DNA of 64,000 nt from Bacteroidota bacterium (GCA_023399295.1 JAEWQF010000038.1:1-64000), one strand, 5' to 3'. Positions 1 through 9,793 are shown, counted from the stretch's first letter. The notes: generated by a model not told the origin, from the sequence alone. Numbers and translations are program-made.

Positions 1-66
1 CTCGACTTGCATGTGTTAGGCCTATCGCTAGCGTTCATCCTGAGCCAGGATCAAACTCTTCGTTGT
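1..66 (-). rRNA. 16S ribosomal RNA, 5' end only
   Basis: Read on the minus strand, bases 60 down to 1 give the universal start of small-subunit rRNA, including AGAGTTTGATCCTGGCTCAG and the following ACACATGCAAGTCG stretch. Only about 60 bases are present; the rest lies outside the left edge. The exact 5' end is estimated from the usual distance to AGAGTTTGATC and may be off by a few bases. The matching promoter lies at 386-417. Confidence 0.97.
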
Positions 67-385
67 ATGTTTGTTTTTTTGTTTCCTTGAAACTGCCTTC
101 AAATAAGGGTGATTACAAGGTCACTTCTTTTACAATCCATCTCGCAACGATTCCGAGTCTTGACGATCCCTTCAAATTAACTCCCGGATTCACGATTTAT
201 ATTCCTGTTTAAATTGAACGGGTACCAATTTGTCTGCCTGTCATCCCCGGTGAAAAATTTCTCCGGATCAAAACCCGACAGACACTTGTATACTCTGCTT
301 TATGTCTTATCAAAATGTGTATGTAAATACCTAAAGATCGCTTCTTGCTCGCTTTTACCAGAGGCGTTCCTCTCAAAAGCGGGTG
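67..385 (-). other. rRNA operon 5' leader
   Basis: About 310 bases separate the rrn promoter (386-417) from the 16S start. No protein gene is supported here: ORFs on both strands are short and unrelated to known proteins. In rrn operons this stretch normally holds the processing stem and antitermination signals, but I could not pick out a boxA by eye. Bases 418-752, upstream of the promoter, are likewise empty of genes apart from the promoter-like element of the next gene. Confidence 0.6.
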
Positions 386-417
386 CAAAGATAGGGAGAG
401 TTTTCTTACCATCCAAA
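386..417 (-). promoter_or_regulatory. rrn promoter
   Basis: On the minus strand there is TTTG (414-417), a 20-base spacer, then TATCTTTG (386-393). Both match the Bacteroidota sigma-ABfr consensus exactly. It points toward the 16S gene and is the only complete match in the upstream region. Confidence 0.8.
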
Positions 418-752
418 CATATTCACGAAAAAAAATCAATAATTTCTTACTCATTTTTTCTCCCAATGGCATAACAGGATGATTCCCATAAGTGTAGTCA
501 GAAAAAAGAAAATGAAAAAAATTTGAATAAAATGAAGCGGATCGGGTAGCTCAACATTTTTACCGTGTCAATGAACGATACAGGGTTTGGTGAACTGCGC
601 ATAAAATGTGACGTGATGGAGGCAAATTGAAGGTTAAACAGGGTGCCGAATCCAATGGTAGGGGGATAGAGGAACCATCGTGGCCGGTGGTTGCAGTGGA
701 GACGACAAAGTGAAAACGAACGAAAATGTAAAAAGCAATGCCAAATAATGCG

Positions 753-760
753 TATCTTCG
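753..760 (+). promoter_or_regulatory. -7 element for the ABC exporter
   Basis: TATCTTCG matches TAnnTTTG with one change. It sits inside the longest possible ORF of the following gene, so transcription would begin after the 738 ATG. This favours the 819 start. No clear -33 element is seen. Confidence 0.4.
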
Positions 761-818
761 CAGAGAAATTGGGAATCAATCGAACCGAATCGTACAGACC
801 ACTATAAAAAATAAGCGC

Positions 819-2660
819 ATGAAAGGAATCATCCATATATTAAAGCGATTTCTGCCTCCTTACAAGAAGCATTTGATTCTGACATTCTTCTTCAATATAC
901 TGACAGCAATCCTGAATGTGTTTTCGCTGGCCACCATCATCCCCATCCTGCAGGTGCTCTTCAGGGTGAACACCGAGACATATTCCTTTATTTCGTGGGA
1001 CAGTGGCCAGGGATCACTGATTGATATTGCACTCAACAACGTAAACTGGTACATCACCGGGCTGATAGAGACAAATGGGGCCAGCTTCACCCTGATGACG
1101 CTGGCACTGTTTCTGATCGTGATGACCCTGTTGAAAACCGGCAGTGCCTACCTGGGCACTTACTTCGTGATACCCATCCGTACCGGTGTGGTGAAGGATA
1201 TCCGCAACCGGATCAACGACAAGATCCTCGCCCTGCCCATCGGGTTTTTCACCGAGGAGCGCAAGGGGGATATCCTCTCACGCATCTCGGGTGATGTGAA
1301 CGAGGTGGAGAGCTCGGTGATGAGCTCGCTCGACATGCTCTTCAAGAACCCCCTTCTCATCGTGATTTACCTCATCACGATGCTGATTCTTAGTTGGCAG
1401 CTCACACTCTTCGTGCTGGTGGTGCTCCCCGGCATGGGATATATCATGGGACGGGTAGGACGATCGTTGAAACGAAAATCGTTCGATGCACAAAACAAAT
1501 GGGGTGAACTGATGTCGCAGGTGGAGGAGACACTGAGCGGGCTGAGGGTGATTAAGGCATTCAACGCCGAAGGGAAGATTTCGGCGCGGTTTCATGCCGG
1601 GAGCAATCAGTTCCGAAGGATGTCGAACAGGATTGCCCGCAGGCAACAGCTGGCACACCCCATGAGTGAGCTGTTGGGTACCATCACAATTGCCATCGTC
1701 CTCTGGTTTGGGGGATCGCTGATCCTGGGCGGGAGAGGGGTGATCGACGCGGCCACCTTCATCTACTACCTCACCATTTTCTATAGCATCATCAATCCGG
1801 CAAAGGAGTTCTCCAAGTCAGCCTACGCGGTGCAACGGGGTTTGGCATCGATGGATCGCATCGACCGGATCCTGGAAGCAGAGAACCTGATTACCGAACC
1901 GCCGCAACCGGTATCACTCTCCTTCAACCGTGAGATTGCGTACAAGAATGTATGGTTTCGTTACAACAATGACTGGGTGATCCGCGATGTGACACTTCAG
2001 ATCGATAAAGGGAAGACAATCGCACTGGTGGGTCAGTCAGGCTCGGGCAAATCGACAATGGCCGATCTTCTGCCCCGTTTTTACGATATCCAACAGGGGG
2101 GTATCTACATCGACGGCACCAACATAAGGGATGTGCGCCTGCACGACCTGCGTGCAATGGTAGGTTATGTGAACCAGGAAGCAATCCTTTTCAACGACAC
2201 CTTTTACAACAACATCGCCTTCGGTTTGAGTGATGTGCGGGAGGAGCAGGTGGTAGAGGCAGCCAGGATCGCCAATGCCCACGAATTCATCCTGGCTACT
2301 GAGAATGGATACCAGACCAATATTGGCGACCGGGGAGGGAAGCTCTCCGGTGGTCAGCGACAACGCATCAGCATCGCACGTGCCATACTGAAGAATCCGC
2401 AAATATTGATTTTGGACGAAGCCACCTCGGCACTCGACACCGACTCGGAGCGGTTGGTACAGGATGCACTTGAAAAGCTGATGCAGAACCGTACCACCAT
2501 CGTGATCGCACACCGGCTCTCCACCATCAAGAATGCCGATGAGATCCATGTGATGCGAGAGGGTAAGATTGTGGAATCGGGGCAGCATGCCTCGCTCTAC
2601 GCGCAGGGGGGATACTACACCAAACTGTGCGACAGCCAGTTTGAGTTCAGTGAATCATGA
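819..2660 (+). CDS. ABC exporter, fused permease and ATPase (MsbA-like)
   Basis: This is a half-transporter that dimerises in the inner membrane and uses ATP to flip lipids or export hydrophobic substrates. The first 330 residues form the six-helix permease. The ATPase follows, with Walker A GQSGSGKST near residue 405, signature LSGGQRQR near 511, Walker B ILILDEATS near 530 and H-loop AHRLS near 563. The frame is open from 738, but I prefer the ATG at 819 (613 residues). The MKGIIHILKRF start fits the family, and a -7 promoter element lies at 753-760. Lipid A or lipid-linked sugar export is plausible given the neighbouring NDP-sugar dehydratase, but the substrate cannot be read from sequence. 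Its stop codon overlaps that of the convergent gene at 2655-2660. Confidence 0.92.
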   Translation: MKGIIHILKRFLPPYKKHLILTFFFNILTAILNVFSLATIIPILQVLFRVNTETYSFISWDSGQGSLIDIALNNVNWYITGLIETNGASFTLMTLALFLIVMTLLKTGSAYLGTYFVIPIRTGVVKDIRNRINDKILALPIGFFTEERKGDILSRISGDVNEVESSVMSSLDMLFKNPLLIVIYLITMLILSWQLTLFVLVVLPGMGYIMGRVGRSLKRKSFDAQNKWGELMSQVEETLSGLRVIKAFNAEGKISARFHAGSNQFRRMSNRIARRQQLAHPMSELLGTITIAIVLWFGGSLILGGRGVIDAATFIYYLTIFYSIINPAKEFSKSAYAVQRGLASMDRIDRILEAENLITEPPQPVSLSFNREIAYKNVWFRYNNDWVIRDVTLQIDKGKTIALVGQSGSGKSTMADLLPRFYDIQQGGIYIDGTNIRDVRLHDLRAMVGYVNQEAILFNDTFYNNIAFGLSDVREEQVVEAARIANAHEFILATENGYQTNIGDRGGKLSGGQRQRISIARAILKNPQILILDEATSALDTDSERLVQDALEKLMQNRTTIVIAHRLSTIKNADEIHVMREGKIVESGQHASLYAQGGYYTKLCDSQFEFSES

Positions 2661-4598
2661 TTTACGGAGCACCTCGCTACCATTCGTGATCTTGTCCATC
2701 AGTTGGTCAACCGCTTCAAAAGGCGAGTTGATGCTCCTGAACTCGGGCACCATCTCCTTCATCCGTTTCACCGTACGCATGTCGTCATAATCGTACGACA
2801 CCTTGATCAGGTTGTCGATCTGTTGTGAAACCAAGGCATACTCATACTCCCTCACTTCGGCAATCATGATCTTCTCATGGTGTGTCGGCTTGGTGAGTTC
2901 CTTCAAGTTCAGCAATTCCTCATACAATTTCTCACCATGGCGTAAGCCGGTAAACTCTATCTTCACATTGGGAGTGCCCGAGAGACGAATCATTCGTTTG
3001 GCCAGGTCGACGATTTTCACCGGCTTGCCCATGTCAAAGATGTAGATCTCACCGTTATGCCCCATGGCACCTGCCTCCAGTACCAGCTGGCATGCTTCGG
3101 GGATTGTCATGAAATAACGGATGATCTCGGGGTGAGTCACCGTCACGGGACCACCATTGCGGATCTGTTCGCGAAAAAGGGGGATCACCGATCCGTTCGA
3201 TCCAAGCACATTGCCGAAACGGGTGGTGATGAACTGTGTGGTATGAAGGCCGGATTTGGCCAGGTGTTTGGCCAGTGACTGCACATAGATCTCGCAGATC
3301 CGCTTGGAACAGCCCATCACATTGGATGGATTCACCGCCTTGTCGGTGGAGATCATCACAAACTTGCGGGCATTGTACTTCACCGACAGATCGGCTACGA
3401 TCTTCGCTCCCAGTATGTTGGTCTGGACCGACTCGGAGACGTTGTCCTCCATCATGGGCACATGCTTGTAGGCCGCCGCATGAAAGATATACTGTGGACG
3501 GGTGCGGGCAAATACCTTCTCCATGCGCGGCGCGTTGCTGATATCGGCTACGATGATCTCCGTGCGCAAGTCGCGCCATTTCTCCTGCAGCTCCAACCGC
3601 ATGTTGTGCAGGGGAGTCTCCGCCTGGTCGATCAGGATGATGCTGTAGGGATTGAAGGATGCTACCTGGCGTACAATCTCACTGCCTATTGATCCAGCAG
3701 CACCGGTCACCATCACCCTTTTTCCTTCGAGGTTGCCGGCGATTTGTAACATGTTCACCTGGATGGGATCACGTGGCAGCAGATCTTCGATCTGCACATC
3801 CTTGATCTGCCTTTTGCTCATCATGGTGCCGTTCCACTCATTTATCGGCACAGTGGTGAGCAGGGAGATGTTGTGATCCACAAAGTTAACCAGGAGGTTT
3901 GAGTTTTTGATCTCATCCATCTTCTGGGGAGAAACGATGATTGTTTTTACATCCTTGGTCCCCAGGGTCCGGAACAGGTTCTCATCGTTGGCATGAATAT
4001 TTACCCCCATCAGCTGCTTGCCAATCATATGGTGTTCATCAGAGATAAAACCCAACACGCGGTAATTGAACTCGCTATTTCCCTTCAGCGATTTGGCCAC
4101 GCTGATACCGGCCTGCTTGGTACCATAGATAAACACATTGACCGGTTTCTCACCTCTGCCAGTGATCCCTTCATAGGTCTCCTTCACCACGATGCGCGAC
4201 AAGATCATCAGGAACATATTCAGGAAGAAGATGGCAAAAAAGGTCATGTTGCCTACCTCAAACCCGGGATCAAACCGTGTGATCAATTGAAGGGCGATGA
4301 AGGTGACGAGATATCCCAGTACCAGTGAATAGGTGATTCGAATCAGGTCGGTAAAAGAGGAGAAACGCAGGATCCCGCTGAAGGTGCGAAAAGAGACAAA
4401 AAAGACCGTATTGAACAGCACGAGCAACAATGTGAGTGTAACCCCATCCCTGCTGACCTCCGGTGTGAGACCGCCGAGGCCATATCGCACCAGGTACATC
4501 GAGATGCAGGAGAAGAGAATCATCAATAGATCGATCAGGAAAATCGTAAATCTCGACAACACCCTGTTGGAGATAAAATTTTGAAAAATCTTACTCAT
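2655..4598 (-). CDS. Membrane-anchored NDP-sugar 4,6-dehydratase/epimerase (CapD/WbpM/FlaA1 type)
   Basis: The 647-residue protein begins with about four membrane helices (residues 15-130), followed by a CoA-binding-like Rossmann region. The catalytic short-chain dehydrogenase domain comes last: NAD-binding VTGAAGSIGSE near residue 297 and the active-site stretch STDKAVNPSNVMGCSKR near 419. That layout is the large WbpM/CapD type, which converts UDP-GlcNAc into 4-keto-6-deoxy sugars for O-antigen, capsule or protein glycans at the inner face of the membrane. A -7 element TAAATTTG lies at 4644-4651 on the minus strand. The gene ends tail to tail with the ABC exporter; the two stops share TCATGA. 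Confidence 0.9.
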   Translation of the reverse strand: MSKIFQNFISNRVLSRFTIFLIDLLMILFSCISMYLVRYGLGGLTPEVSRDGVTLTLLLVLFNTVFFVSFRTFSGILRFSSFTDLIRITYSLVLGYLVTFIALQLITRFDPGFEVGNMTFFAIFFLNMFLMILSRIVVKETYEGITGRGEKPVNVFIYGTKQAGISVAKSLKGNSEFNYRVLGFISDEHHMIGKQLMGVNIHANDENLFRTLGTKDVKTIIVSPQKMDEIKNSNLLVNFVDHNISLLTTVPINEWNGTMMSKRQIKDVQIEDLLPRDPIQVNMLQIAGNLEGKRVMVTGAAGSIGSEIVRQVASFNPYSIILIDQAETPLHNMRLELQEKWRDLRTEIIVADISNAPRMEKVFARTRPQYIFHAAAYKHVPMMEDNVSESVQTNILGAKIVADLSVKYNARKFVMISTDKAVNPSNVMGCSKRICEIYVQSLAKHLAKSGLHTTQFITTRFGNVLGSNGSVIPLFREQIRNGGPVTVTHPEIIRYFMTIPEACQLVLEAGAMGHNGEIYIFDMGKPVKIVDLAKRMIRLSGTPNVKIEFTGLRHGEKLYEELLNLKELTKPTHHEKIMIAEVREYEYALVSQQIDNLIKVSYDYDDMRTVKRMKEMVPEFRSINSPFEAVDQLMDKITNGSEVLRKS

Positions 4599-4656
4599 AC
4601 GTCTACATTCATGTGAACAACCATTGATTCTTTAATCACAACACAAATTTAATTAA

Positions 4657-4677
4657 AACCGGCCATCTGTTCCGGTT
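4657..4677 (-). terminator. Weak hairpin after the S41 protease gene
   Basis: AACCGG and CCGGTT form a 6-bp stem around a 9-base loop. On the minus strand it is followed by TTTTAATT. It lies just beyond the protease stop and before the promoter of the next gene. Confidence 0.45.
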
Positions 4678-4719
4678 ACACGCATTGAAAGCACTCTTTG
4701 AGGAAAAATGGCCCGATTC

Positions 4720-6375
4720 TCACCGGTAAGCTTCGCGCACAATTGCATCAGGGGAAGCCATCCCTGTCTCTATCAGTTCAACGCCCATCCTGATCAGCGG
4801 ATCATTCTTGTGATAGGCTGCCCAGAATGCCTCCTCGCCAAAGAAATTACGTACAATGTATGCATACATTGTATTTTCAAGCAACTCAGCCGACTCCTGG
4901 ATGTAATAGGGTCGTCTGCGGATACCATTGTGGTCGGAAAAGCTGACAAGATTCATCAGCAGGGGCTGTTGTTTCAGGTAGTTGTAGAGTCCTTCCCATT
5001 GTTCGTATTGACTCAACTTCTCCCGGTTCATATCCGAATAGAGCATCGCATAACGTTCATCAAGGCGATTGTTCACAATCAGGTTGTAATAGGAGTTGAT
5101 CCCCAAGGTGTCCCGTGCCACAAAAATGTCGGGCATGATCCCATCACCGCCATACACTGTTCGGCCTCCCTTTGTCTGATAGGGGGTCAGATGATTCGAC
5201 AAGGTATCCACATTGAGATAATCGCCCTCGAGGTAGCGGTTGATGGCATCCATCTCATATTCGGCATACTTCCCTTTTTCATAACCCCGCTGAATGGATC
5301 TGCCAGTGGCAGTATAATAGCGGGCAATTGTGAGGCGAACCGCAGAGCCGTCAGGAAAATTCCGTTGGCTCTGTACCAATCCCTTCCCAAAAGAGCGGCG
5401 TCCGATGACCAATCCCCGGTCATGATCCTGTATTGCACCGGCAAAAATCTCACTGGCAGAAGCACTCAGCTCGTCGATTAAAACCACCACTTCGTCGTTC
5501 TTGCAGGTCCCTGATCCGTTGGCGTAATTGTCGGTACGGGGAAAACTACGCCCTTCGGTGTAGACAATCAGATCCCCTTTGTTCAGGAACTCATTTACCA
5601 TGGCAACAACCGTCTCAAGCGATCCACCTGCATTCCCCCGCAAATCGATGATAAAAGCGGTGGCACCCTGGCTCTTCAACTTGGAGATAGCCGAGATAAA
5701 CTCACTGAAGGTTTGAAAACCAAAGTTCCTGCCCAGCTTGATGAGGCCCACCCTCTCTGACACCTTATAAGCGGCATTGACACTGTTCATCGGTATGTCA
5801 CCCCGGGTTACGGTAATCTCCCGCAGGTCCGTTTCATCCGGACGCTGGATAGCCAATTTCACTTCCGACCCTTTTTCACCGCGTAGTATGCGCAACACAT
5901 CTTCGTTGTACATGTTTTTTCCTACAACCAGGCTATCATCCACCTTCACAATCCGGTCCCAGGGCATGATGCCGGCAGCTTCTGATGGTCCGCCAGCCAC
6001 AATGCCGGTTACCACGATGGTATCTTTTAAGAGATAGAAGGTGACACCGATACCGGAGAAATGGCCCTCCATATCCTCATTCACACGTTTCATATCCAAT
6101 GCAGAGATATACTCAGAGTGCGGGTCCAGCTCCTGAATGATGTTGGGAAGGGCATCTTCCACCAGCTGTCGCATATTGACAGTGTCCACATATGATTCAC
6201 GGATATAGCTCATGACGGCATCGATCTTGCCTGACCCGTCGACACTGCCCGAACGACCAAATTGACCGTACTTGCTGCCAATGAAAATACCCAGTGCAAT
6301 ACCGACCCCGATCCACAAGGGCAGCCATGTTCTTACTCTCTTCTCTGCATCCATCATGAAAAAACCTTTATGCAT
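4720..6375 (-). CDS. S41 family C-terminal processing peptidase
   Basis: A periplasmic serine protease of the CtpA/tail-specific type that trims or degrades exported proteins. An N-terminal membrane anchor (WLPLWIGVGIALGIFIG) is followed by a PDZ domain at about 80-170 and the S41 catalytic domain. The Ser/Lys dyad is visible: serine in ELSASASEIFAGA near residue 301 and lysine in SFGKGLVQ near 330. The open frame reaches 6426, well inside the upstream dCMP deaminase gene. I prefer the ATG at 6375, which overlaps that gene by 8 bases, and 6357 or 6354 would also fit. The tight overlap suggests one transcript with the deaminase and nadC. Confidence 0.9.
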   Translation of the reverse strand: MHKGFFMMDAEKRVRTWLPLWIGVGIALGIFIGSKYGQFGRSGSVDGSGKIDAVMSYIRESYVDTVNMRQLVEDALPNIIQELDPHSEYISALDMKRVNEDMEGHFSGIGVTFYLLKDTIVVTGIVAGGPSEAAGIMPWDRIVKVDDSLVVGKNMYNEDVLRILRGEKGSEVKLAIQRPDETDLREITVTRGDIPMNSVNAAYKVSERVGLIKLGRNFGFQTFSEFISAISKLKSQGATAFIIDLRGNAGGSLETVVAMVNEFLNKGDLIVYTEGRSFPRTDNYANGSGTCKNDEVVVLIDELSASASEIFAGAIQDHDRGLVIGRRSFGKGLVQSQRNFPDGSAVRLTIARYYTATGRSIQRGYEKGKYAEYEMDAINRYLEGDYLNVDTLSNHLTPYQTKGGRTVYGGDGIMPDIFVARDTLGINSYYNLIVNNRLDERYAMLYSDMNREKLSQYEQWEGLYNYLKQQPLLMNLVSFSDHNGIRRRPYYIQESAELLENTMYAYIVRNFFGEEAFWAAYHKNDPLIRMGVELIETGMASPDAIVREAYR

Positions 6376-6808
6376 TGTCGGGATCAACGGCAACCAACTC
6401 AATACCGGCTCGCTGCAACAGCTCAACCCCGTCGCTCAGCCTGTATGCATTGGCATACACAACCCGTTTGATACCTGCTTGAATGATCAGCTTGGCACAT
6501 TCTATACAGGGTGATGAGGTGACATAGAGTGTGGCTCCTTCGCTGCTGTTACCTGAACGGGCCACCTTCGTGATGGCATTCGCCTCGGCGTGCAGTACAT
6601 ATGGCTTGGTCACATTCGACTCATCTTCACATACATTCTCAAATCCCGAGGGAGTGCCATTGTACCCGTCGGAGATAATCATCTTATCCTTTACCAGGAG
6701 TGCTCCCACCTTTCTGCGAATGCAATATGAGTTCTCAGCCCATATAAATGCCATGCGCATGTAACGCCGGTCGAGTAGCCCCTGCTTGTCGTCTATCTGG
6801 TTCATCAT
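6368..6808 (-). CDS. Deoxycytidylate (dCMP) deaminase, ComEB-like
   Basis: This zinc enzyme deaminates dCMP to dUMP, supplying thymidylate synthase. The 146-residue length is normal. Zinc ligands and catalytic glutamate are in place: H73-A-E75 in HAEANAI and the PCxxC pair at 100-104 (SSPCIECAK). The substrate is assigned from overall similarity; cytidine deaminases have a different length and context. The gene follows nadC by 3 bases and overlaps the S41 protease start, so the three are likely cotranscribed. Confidence 0.88.
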   Translation of the reverse strand: MMNQIDDKQGLLDRRYMRMAFIWAENSYCIRRKVGALLVKDKMIISDGYNGTPSGFENVCEDESNVTKPYVLHAEANAITKVARSGNSSEGATLYVTSSPCIECAKLIIQAGIKRVVYANAYRLSDGVELLQRAGIELVAVDPDNA

Positions 6809-6811
6809 TGT

Positions 6812-7657
6812 CTAAATCGCTTTGAGGCTCATGTCCAGGCTCTTCACCGAGTGGGTTAACGCACCTACCGAGATGTAATCGACACCTGTCTCGGCATAGC
6901 TGCGAATGGTGTTGAAGGTGATGCCGCCAGACGACTCCAGTTCCACGCGACCTTGTACCAACTGAACCGCTTCAGCTGTCTTCTCGGGAGTAAAATTGTC
7001 GAGCATGATGCGATCAACGCCCCCCAATTGCAGCACCTGTTCCAGCTCATCGAGGCTTCGCACCTCTACCTCAATCTTCAGTTCCCTGTTTTGTTCGCGC
7101 AGGTAGGATTGGGCGCCACGGATGGCCTGCGCTATTCCACCAGCAAAATCCACATGGTTGTCTTTCAACAGGATCATATCGAAAAGACCGATTCGATGGT
7201 TCACACCACCTCCAATCTTTACAGCCTGCTTCTCGAGCATGCGCATCCCGGGTGTGGTCTTGCGTGTATCCAATACCCTGGCGCTTGTACCTTTCAACTC
7301 GTTCACATACTGACGTGTGATGGTGGCAATTCCACTCATGCGCTGCATGATGTTCAGCACCAACCGTTCGGTTTGTAGGATCGAACGTACTTTGCCACTG
7401 ACCAGGAATGCCTCATCACCCGGCTGAACCGTTTCTCCATCATGGATGAAAACCTCTATCTTCAGGGTGGGGTCAAAATGTTGAAACACATCCCTGGCCA
7501 CCTCCACACCGGCAAGAACACCCGCCTCCTTCACCAACAGCCTGGAGGCTCCCTCCGCATCGGCAGGGATGCTACAAAGGGTCGTATGATCGCCTTCACC
7601 GATGTCTTCGGCAAACGCCAGTTGTATGAGTTGATGGATCAATTCCTTCTCTTCCAT
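6812..7657 (-). CDS. nadC: Nicotinate-nucleotide pyrophosphorylase (carboxylating)
   Basis: It converts quinolinate and PRPP to nicotinate mononucleotide in NAD synthesis. The 281-residue protein has the usual layout: N-terminal alpha/beta domain, ERLVLNIMQRMSGIAT near 96-112, then the PRPP/quinolinate-binding stretch DTRKTTPGMRMLEK with GGGVNHR and the KDNH motif at about 130-168. The open barrel ends with GGI and VDYISVGALTHS. It is the first gene of a likely operon with dCMP deaminase and the S41 protease. A -7 element TATTTTTG lies at 7736-7743 on the minus strand, without an obvious -33. Confidence 0.95.
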   Translation of the reverse strand: MEEKELIHQLIQLAFAEDIGEGDHTTLCSIPADAEGASRLLVKEAGVLAGVEVARDVFQHFDPTLKIEVFIHDGETVQPGDEAFLVSGKVRSILQTERLVLNIMQRMSGIATITRQYVNELKGTSARVLDTRKTTPGMRMLEKQAVKIGGGVNHRIGLFDMILLKDNHVDFAGGIAQAIRGAQSYLREQNRELKIEVEVRSLDELEQVLQLGGVDRIMLDNFTPEKTAEAVQLVQGRVELESSGGITFNTIRSYAETGVDYISVGALTHSVKSLDMSLKAI

Positions 7658-7853
7658 ATTGTATTGGTACAGGTGGGTATCGGATAATTAACACCCAACC
7701 CACCTCTTTTGTTATAATTTTACAAAAAATCAATGCAAAAATAGGAAATAAACAGTTACATTTGTCCTACACAGTTGCTTTTTTAAAGCAGATGCCCTGA
7801 TTATTCATCTATTCCGGAGTTTTTTTCGGAAAACGGCCAAATAACCCGCTAGA

Positions 7854-7875
7854 ACCGGCACCAGGTGCTGCCGGT
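7854..7875 (+). other. Hairpin in the rlmH leader
   Basis: ACCGGCA (7854-7860) and TGCCGGT (7869-7875) can pair as a 7-bp stem. The loop itself contains the palindrome GCACCAGGTGC extended into the stem, giving an alternative fold. It ends 24 bases before the rlmH ATG. No U-run follows, so it is not a standard terminator. Confidence 0.5.
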
Positions 7876-7899
7876 GAGACAGATAGATAAAACATCTGA

Positions 7900-8373
7900 A
7901 TGAAAGTTATTTTACTTTCGGTTGGCAAAACCGACCACCCTTTGATGTCACAGATCATTGGAGAATACGGCAAGAGAGTGAATCACTACATCCCCTTTGA
8001 GATGAGGATGGTACCCGACCTCAAAAACAGGAAAAAGCTTTCAGAAAAAGAGCAGAAGAGTGAAGAGGCCCAACGGCTGCTGAAAACACTCCAGCCATTG
8101 GATTACGTGGTCTTATTGGACGACAAGGGGAAACAGTTTCGCTCTACCGAGTTTGCCCATTACATCGAACAGAAGAGCCACTCGGTTCCCAAGCAGCTGA
8201 TCTTTGTGGTGGGTGGCCCCTACGGATTTGCACCGGAGATGTACGAGCGGGCAGCAGAAACAATCTCACTCTCAAAAATGACCTTTACGCATCAAATGGT
8301 AAGGCTGGTTTTCACTGAACAACTCTATCGCGCAATGACAATCACACACAACGAACCCTATCATCATGAATAA
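7900..8373 (+). CDS. rlmH: 23S rRNA (pseudouridine-1915-N3)-methyltransferase
   Basis: RlmH methylates pseudouridine 1915 in helix 69 of 23S rRNA on the assembled ribosome, using S-adenosylmethionine. The 157-residue length and the family ends are typical: MKVILLSVGKT at the start, LLDDKGKQF at 72-80, the trefoil-knot cofactor loop FVVGGPYGF at 102-110, and FTHQMVRLVFTEQLYRA at 129-145. The following hydrolase gene starts 8 bases inside its 3' end, so the two are probably cotranscribed although their functions differ. Confidence 0.96.
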   Translation: MKVILLSVGKTDHPLMSQIIGEYGKRVNHYIPFEMRMVPDLKNRKKLSEKEQKSEEAQRLLKTLQPLDYVVLLDDKGKQFRSTEFAHYIEQKSHSVPKQLIFVVGGPYGFAPEMYERAAETISLSKMTFTHQMVRLVFTEQLYRAMTITHNEPYHHE

Positions 8374-9787
8374 GTTGTCACTCTCTATCGTGATGCTGCT
8401 TATCAGCAGTGCCATGTTTTCTCAGGGACCAATCACCGGCAGCTGGGAAGGAAAACTGCAGTTACAAAACAACGCATTGCGGATACGCTTCCACATCGAA
8501 GCCAACGATACCGCCTATACCAGCAGGATGGACAGTCCCGACCAGGGAGCGTTCGACCTGCCCACCACACGTACCTCCTTTCGGGACAATAAGCTGGAGA
8601 TCATCGCCACGGGACTGGGACTCTTTTATCGCGGCACCCTCGGGCAGGATACCATTGCCGGCAGCCTCAATCAGGGGGCAATCCCGTTACCACTTACGCT
8701 ATACCGCATCCTCAAGCCAGTACAAGCACGCCCTCAGACACCCCAACAACCCTTTCCTTACCTATCAGAAGATGTTTTGATCCCTGTCGGTGACGGCGAG
8801 AGGGTGCTGGGTGCCACACTGACTAAACCAAACGGCAAAGGATCGTTTCCTGCAGTAGTGTTGGTCGCTGGCAGTGGACCCAACGACCGGGATGAAACGG
8901 TTTATGGGCATAAACCCTTCCTGGTGATTGCCGATCACCTCACACGACTCGGATTTGCAGTGTTGCGCTACGACAAACGGGGTGTTGGTCAGTCAACCGG
9001 TTCATACCGCACAGCAACAGTTCAGGATTTCATGGATGATGCAAAAGTGGTATTTTCCTACCTCCAACAACAGCAGGAGATAGACCCTGAACGGATCGGG
9101 CTACTGGGACACAGTGAAGGCGGGATTGTAGCTTCCATGTTGGCAGCAGGAAACAGAGAGGTCGATTTTGTCGTACTGATGGCTGCTCCCGGCACCACAG
9201 GTGTGGAGGTGGTGATGGATCAGAATGAGATTTCGTTGCGGCATCAGGGTATTGAACCGGAAACGATTGAAAAACTACAACAGCTTAACCGGGAGACCTT
9301 CGGCATGCTGCTCGAATGGGAGGGAACCGATGCGGATCGTACCGCCCTTCGTGATCAGTTGTCGCGTTTCTGGAATGAATTACCGTTACTCGTCCGTTTG
9401 AAATTGGAGAAGGATGCCTTTCTGCGCGGTCAGATCAATGCGATGACAATGCCCGGTTACCTCAGCTTTCTGCGGACGGACCCCTCCCTTTATCTCGAGA
9501 AAGTAACCTGTCCGGTACTGGCACTCAATGGGGAGAAAGACAGACAGGTACCCGCAGAGAAGAATATTGGAGCAATTGATGCTGCACTCCAAAAAGCGGG
9601 CAACAACAATATATTGACAAGAATCTATCCCGGTCTGAACCACCTCTTCCAGGAGAGCATCACCGGCATGATCGATGAGTATGCACAATCGGAACAAACG
9701 ATCGCTCCCCTTTTGCTGGACGATCTGGGTGAATGGCTGTATCATGTGACAGCCCAACCTGCTGATGAGGAGGACAACAACAATTGA
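8366..9787 (+). CDS. Secreted alpha/beta hydrolase
   Basis: A 473-residue exported serine hydrolase. An N-terminal signal peptide (about 1-20, ending SAMFSQG) is followed by a beta-rich domain (about 22-110) common in Bacteroidota hydrolases, then the alpha/beta hydrolase fold. The nucleophile elbow is G248-H-S250-E-G252. The likely acid lies in NGEKDRQVP and the histidine in GLNHLFQ near the C-terminus. It resembles periplasmic esterases or peptidases of the X-Pro dipeptidyl-peptidase/YfcJ-like group; the substrate is unknown. It overlaps rlmH by 8 bases and is followed 6 bases later by a small membrane protein. Confidence 0.85.
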   Translation: MNKLSLSIVMLLISSAMFSQGPITGSWEGKLQLQNNALRIRFHIEANDTAYTSRMDSPDQGAFDLPTTRTSFRDNKLEIIATGLGLFYRGTLGQDTIAGSLNQGAIPLPLTLYRILKPVQARPQTPQQPFPYLSEDVLIPVGDGERVLGATLTKPNGKGSFPAVVLVAGSGPNDRDETVYGHKPFLVIADHLTRLGFAVLRYDKRGVGQSTGSYRTATVQDFMDDAKVVFSYLQQQQEIDPERIGLLGHSEGGIVASMLAAGNREVDFVVLMAAPGTTGVEVVMDQNEISLRHQGIEPETIEKLQQLNRETFGMLLEWEGTDADRTALRDQLSRFWNELPLLVRLKLEKDAFLRGQINAMTMPGYLSFLRTDPSLYLEKVTCPVLALNGEKDRQVPAEKNIGAIDAALQKAGNNNILTRIYPGLNHLFQESITGMIDEYAQSEQTIAPLLLDDLGEWLYHVTAQPADEEDNNN

Positions 9788-9793
9788 GCCACT

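Noticed and set aside
498..836. 112-codon minus-strand ORF upstream of the ABC exporter
   Set aside because: It overlaps the exporter start and has no features of a real protein.
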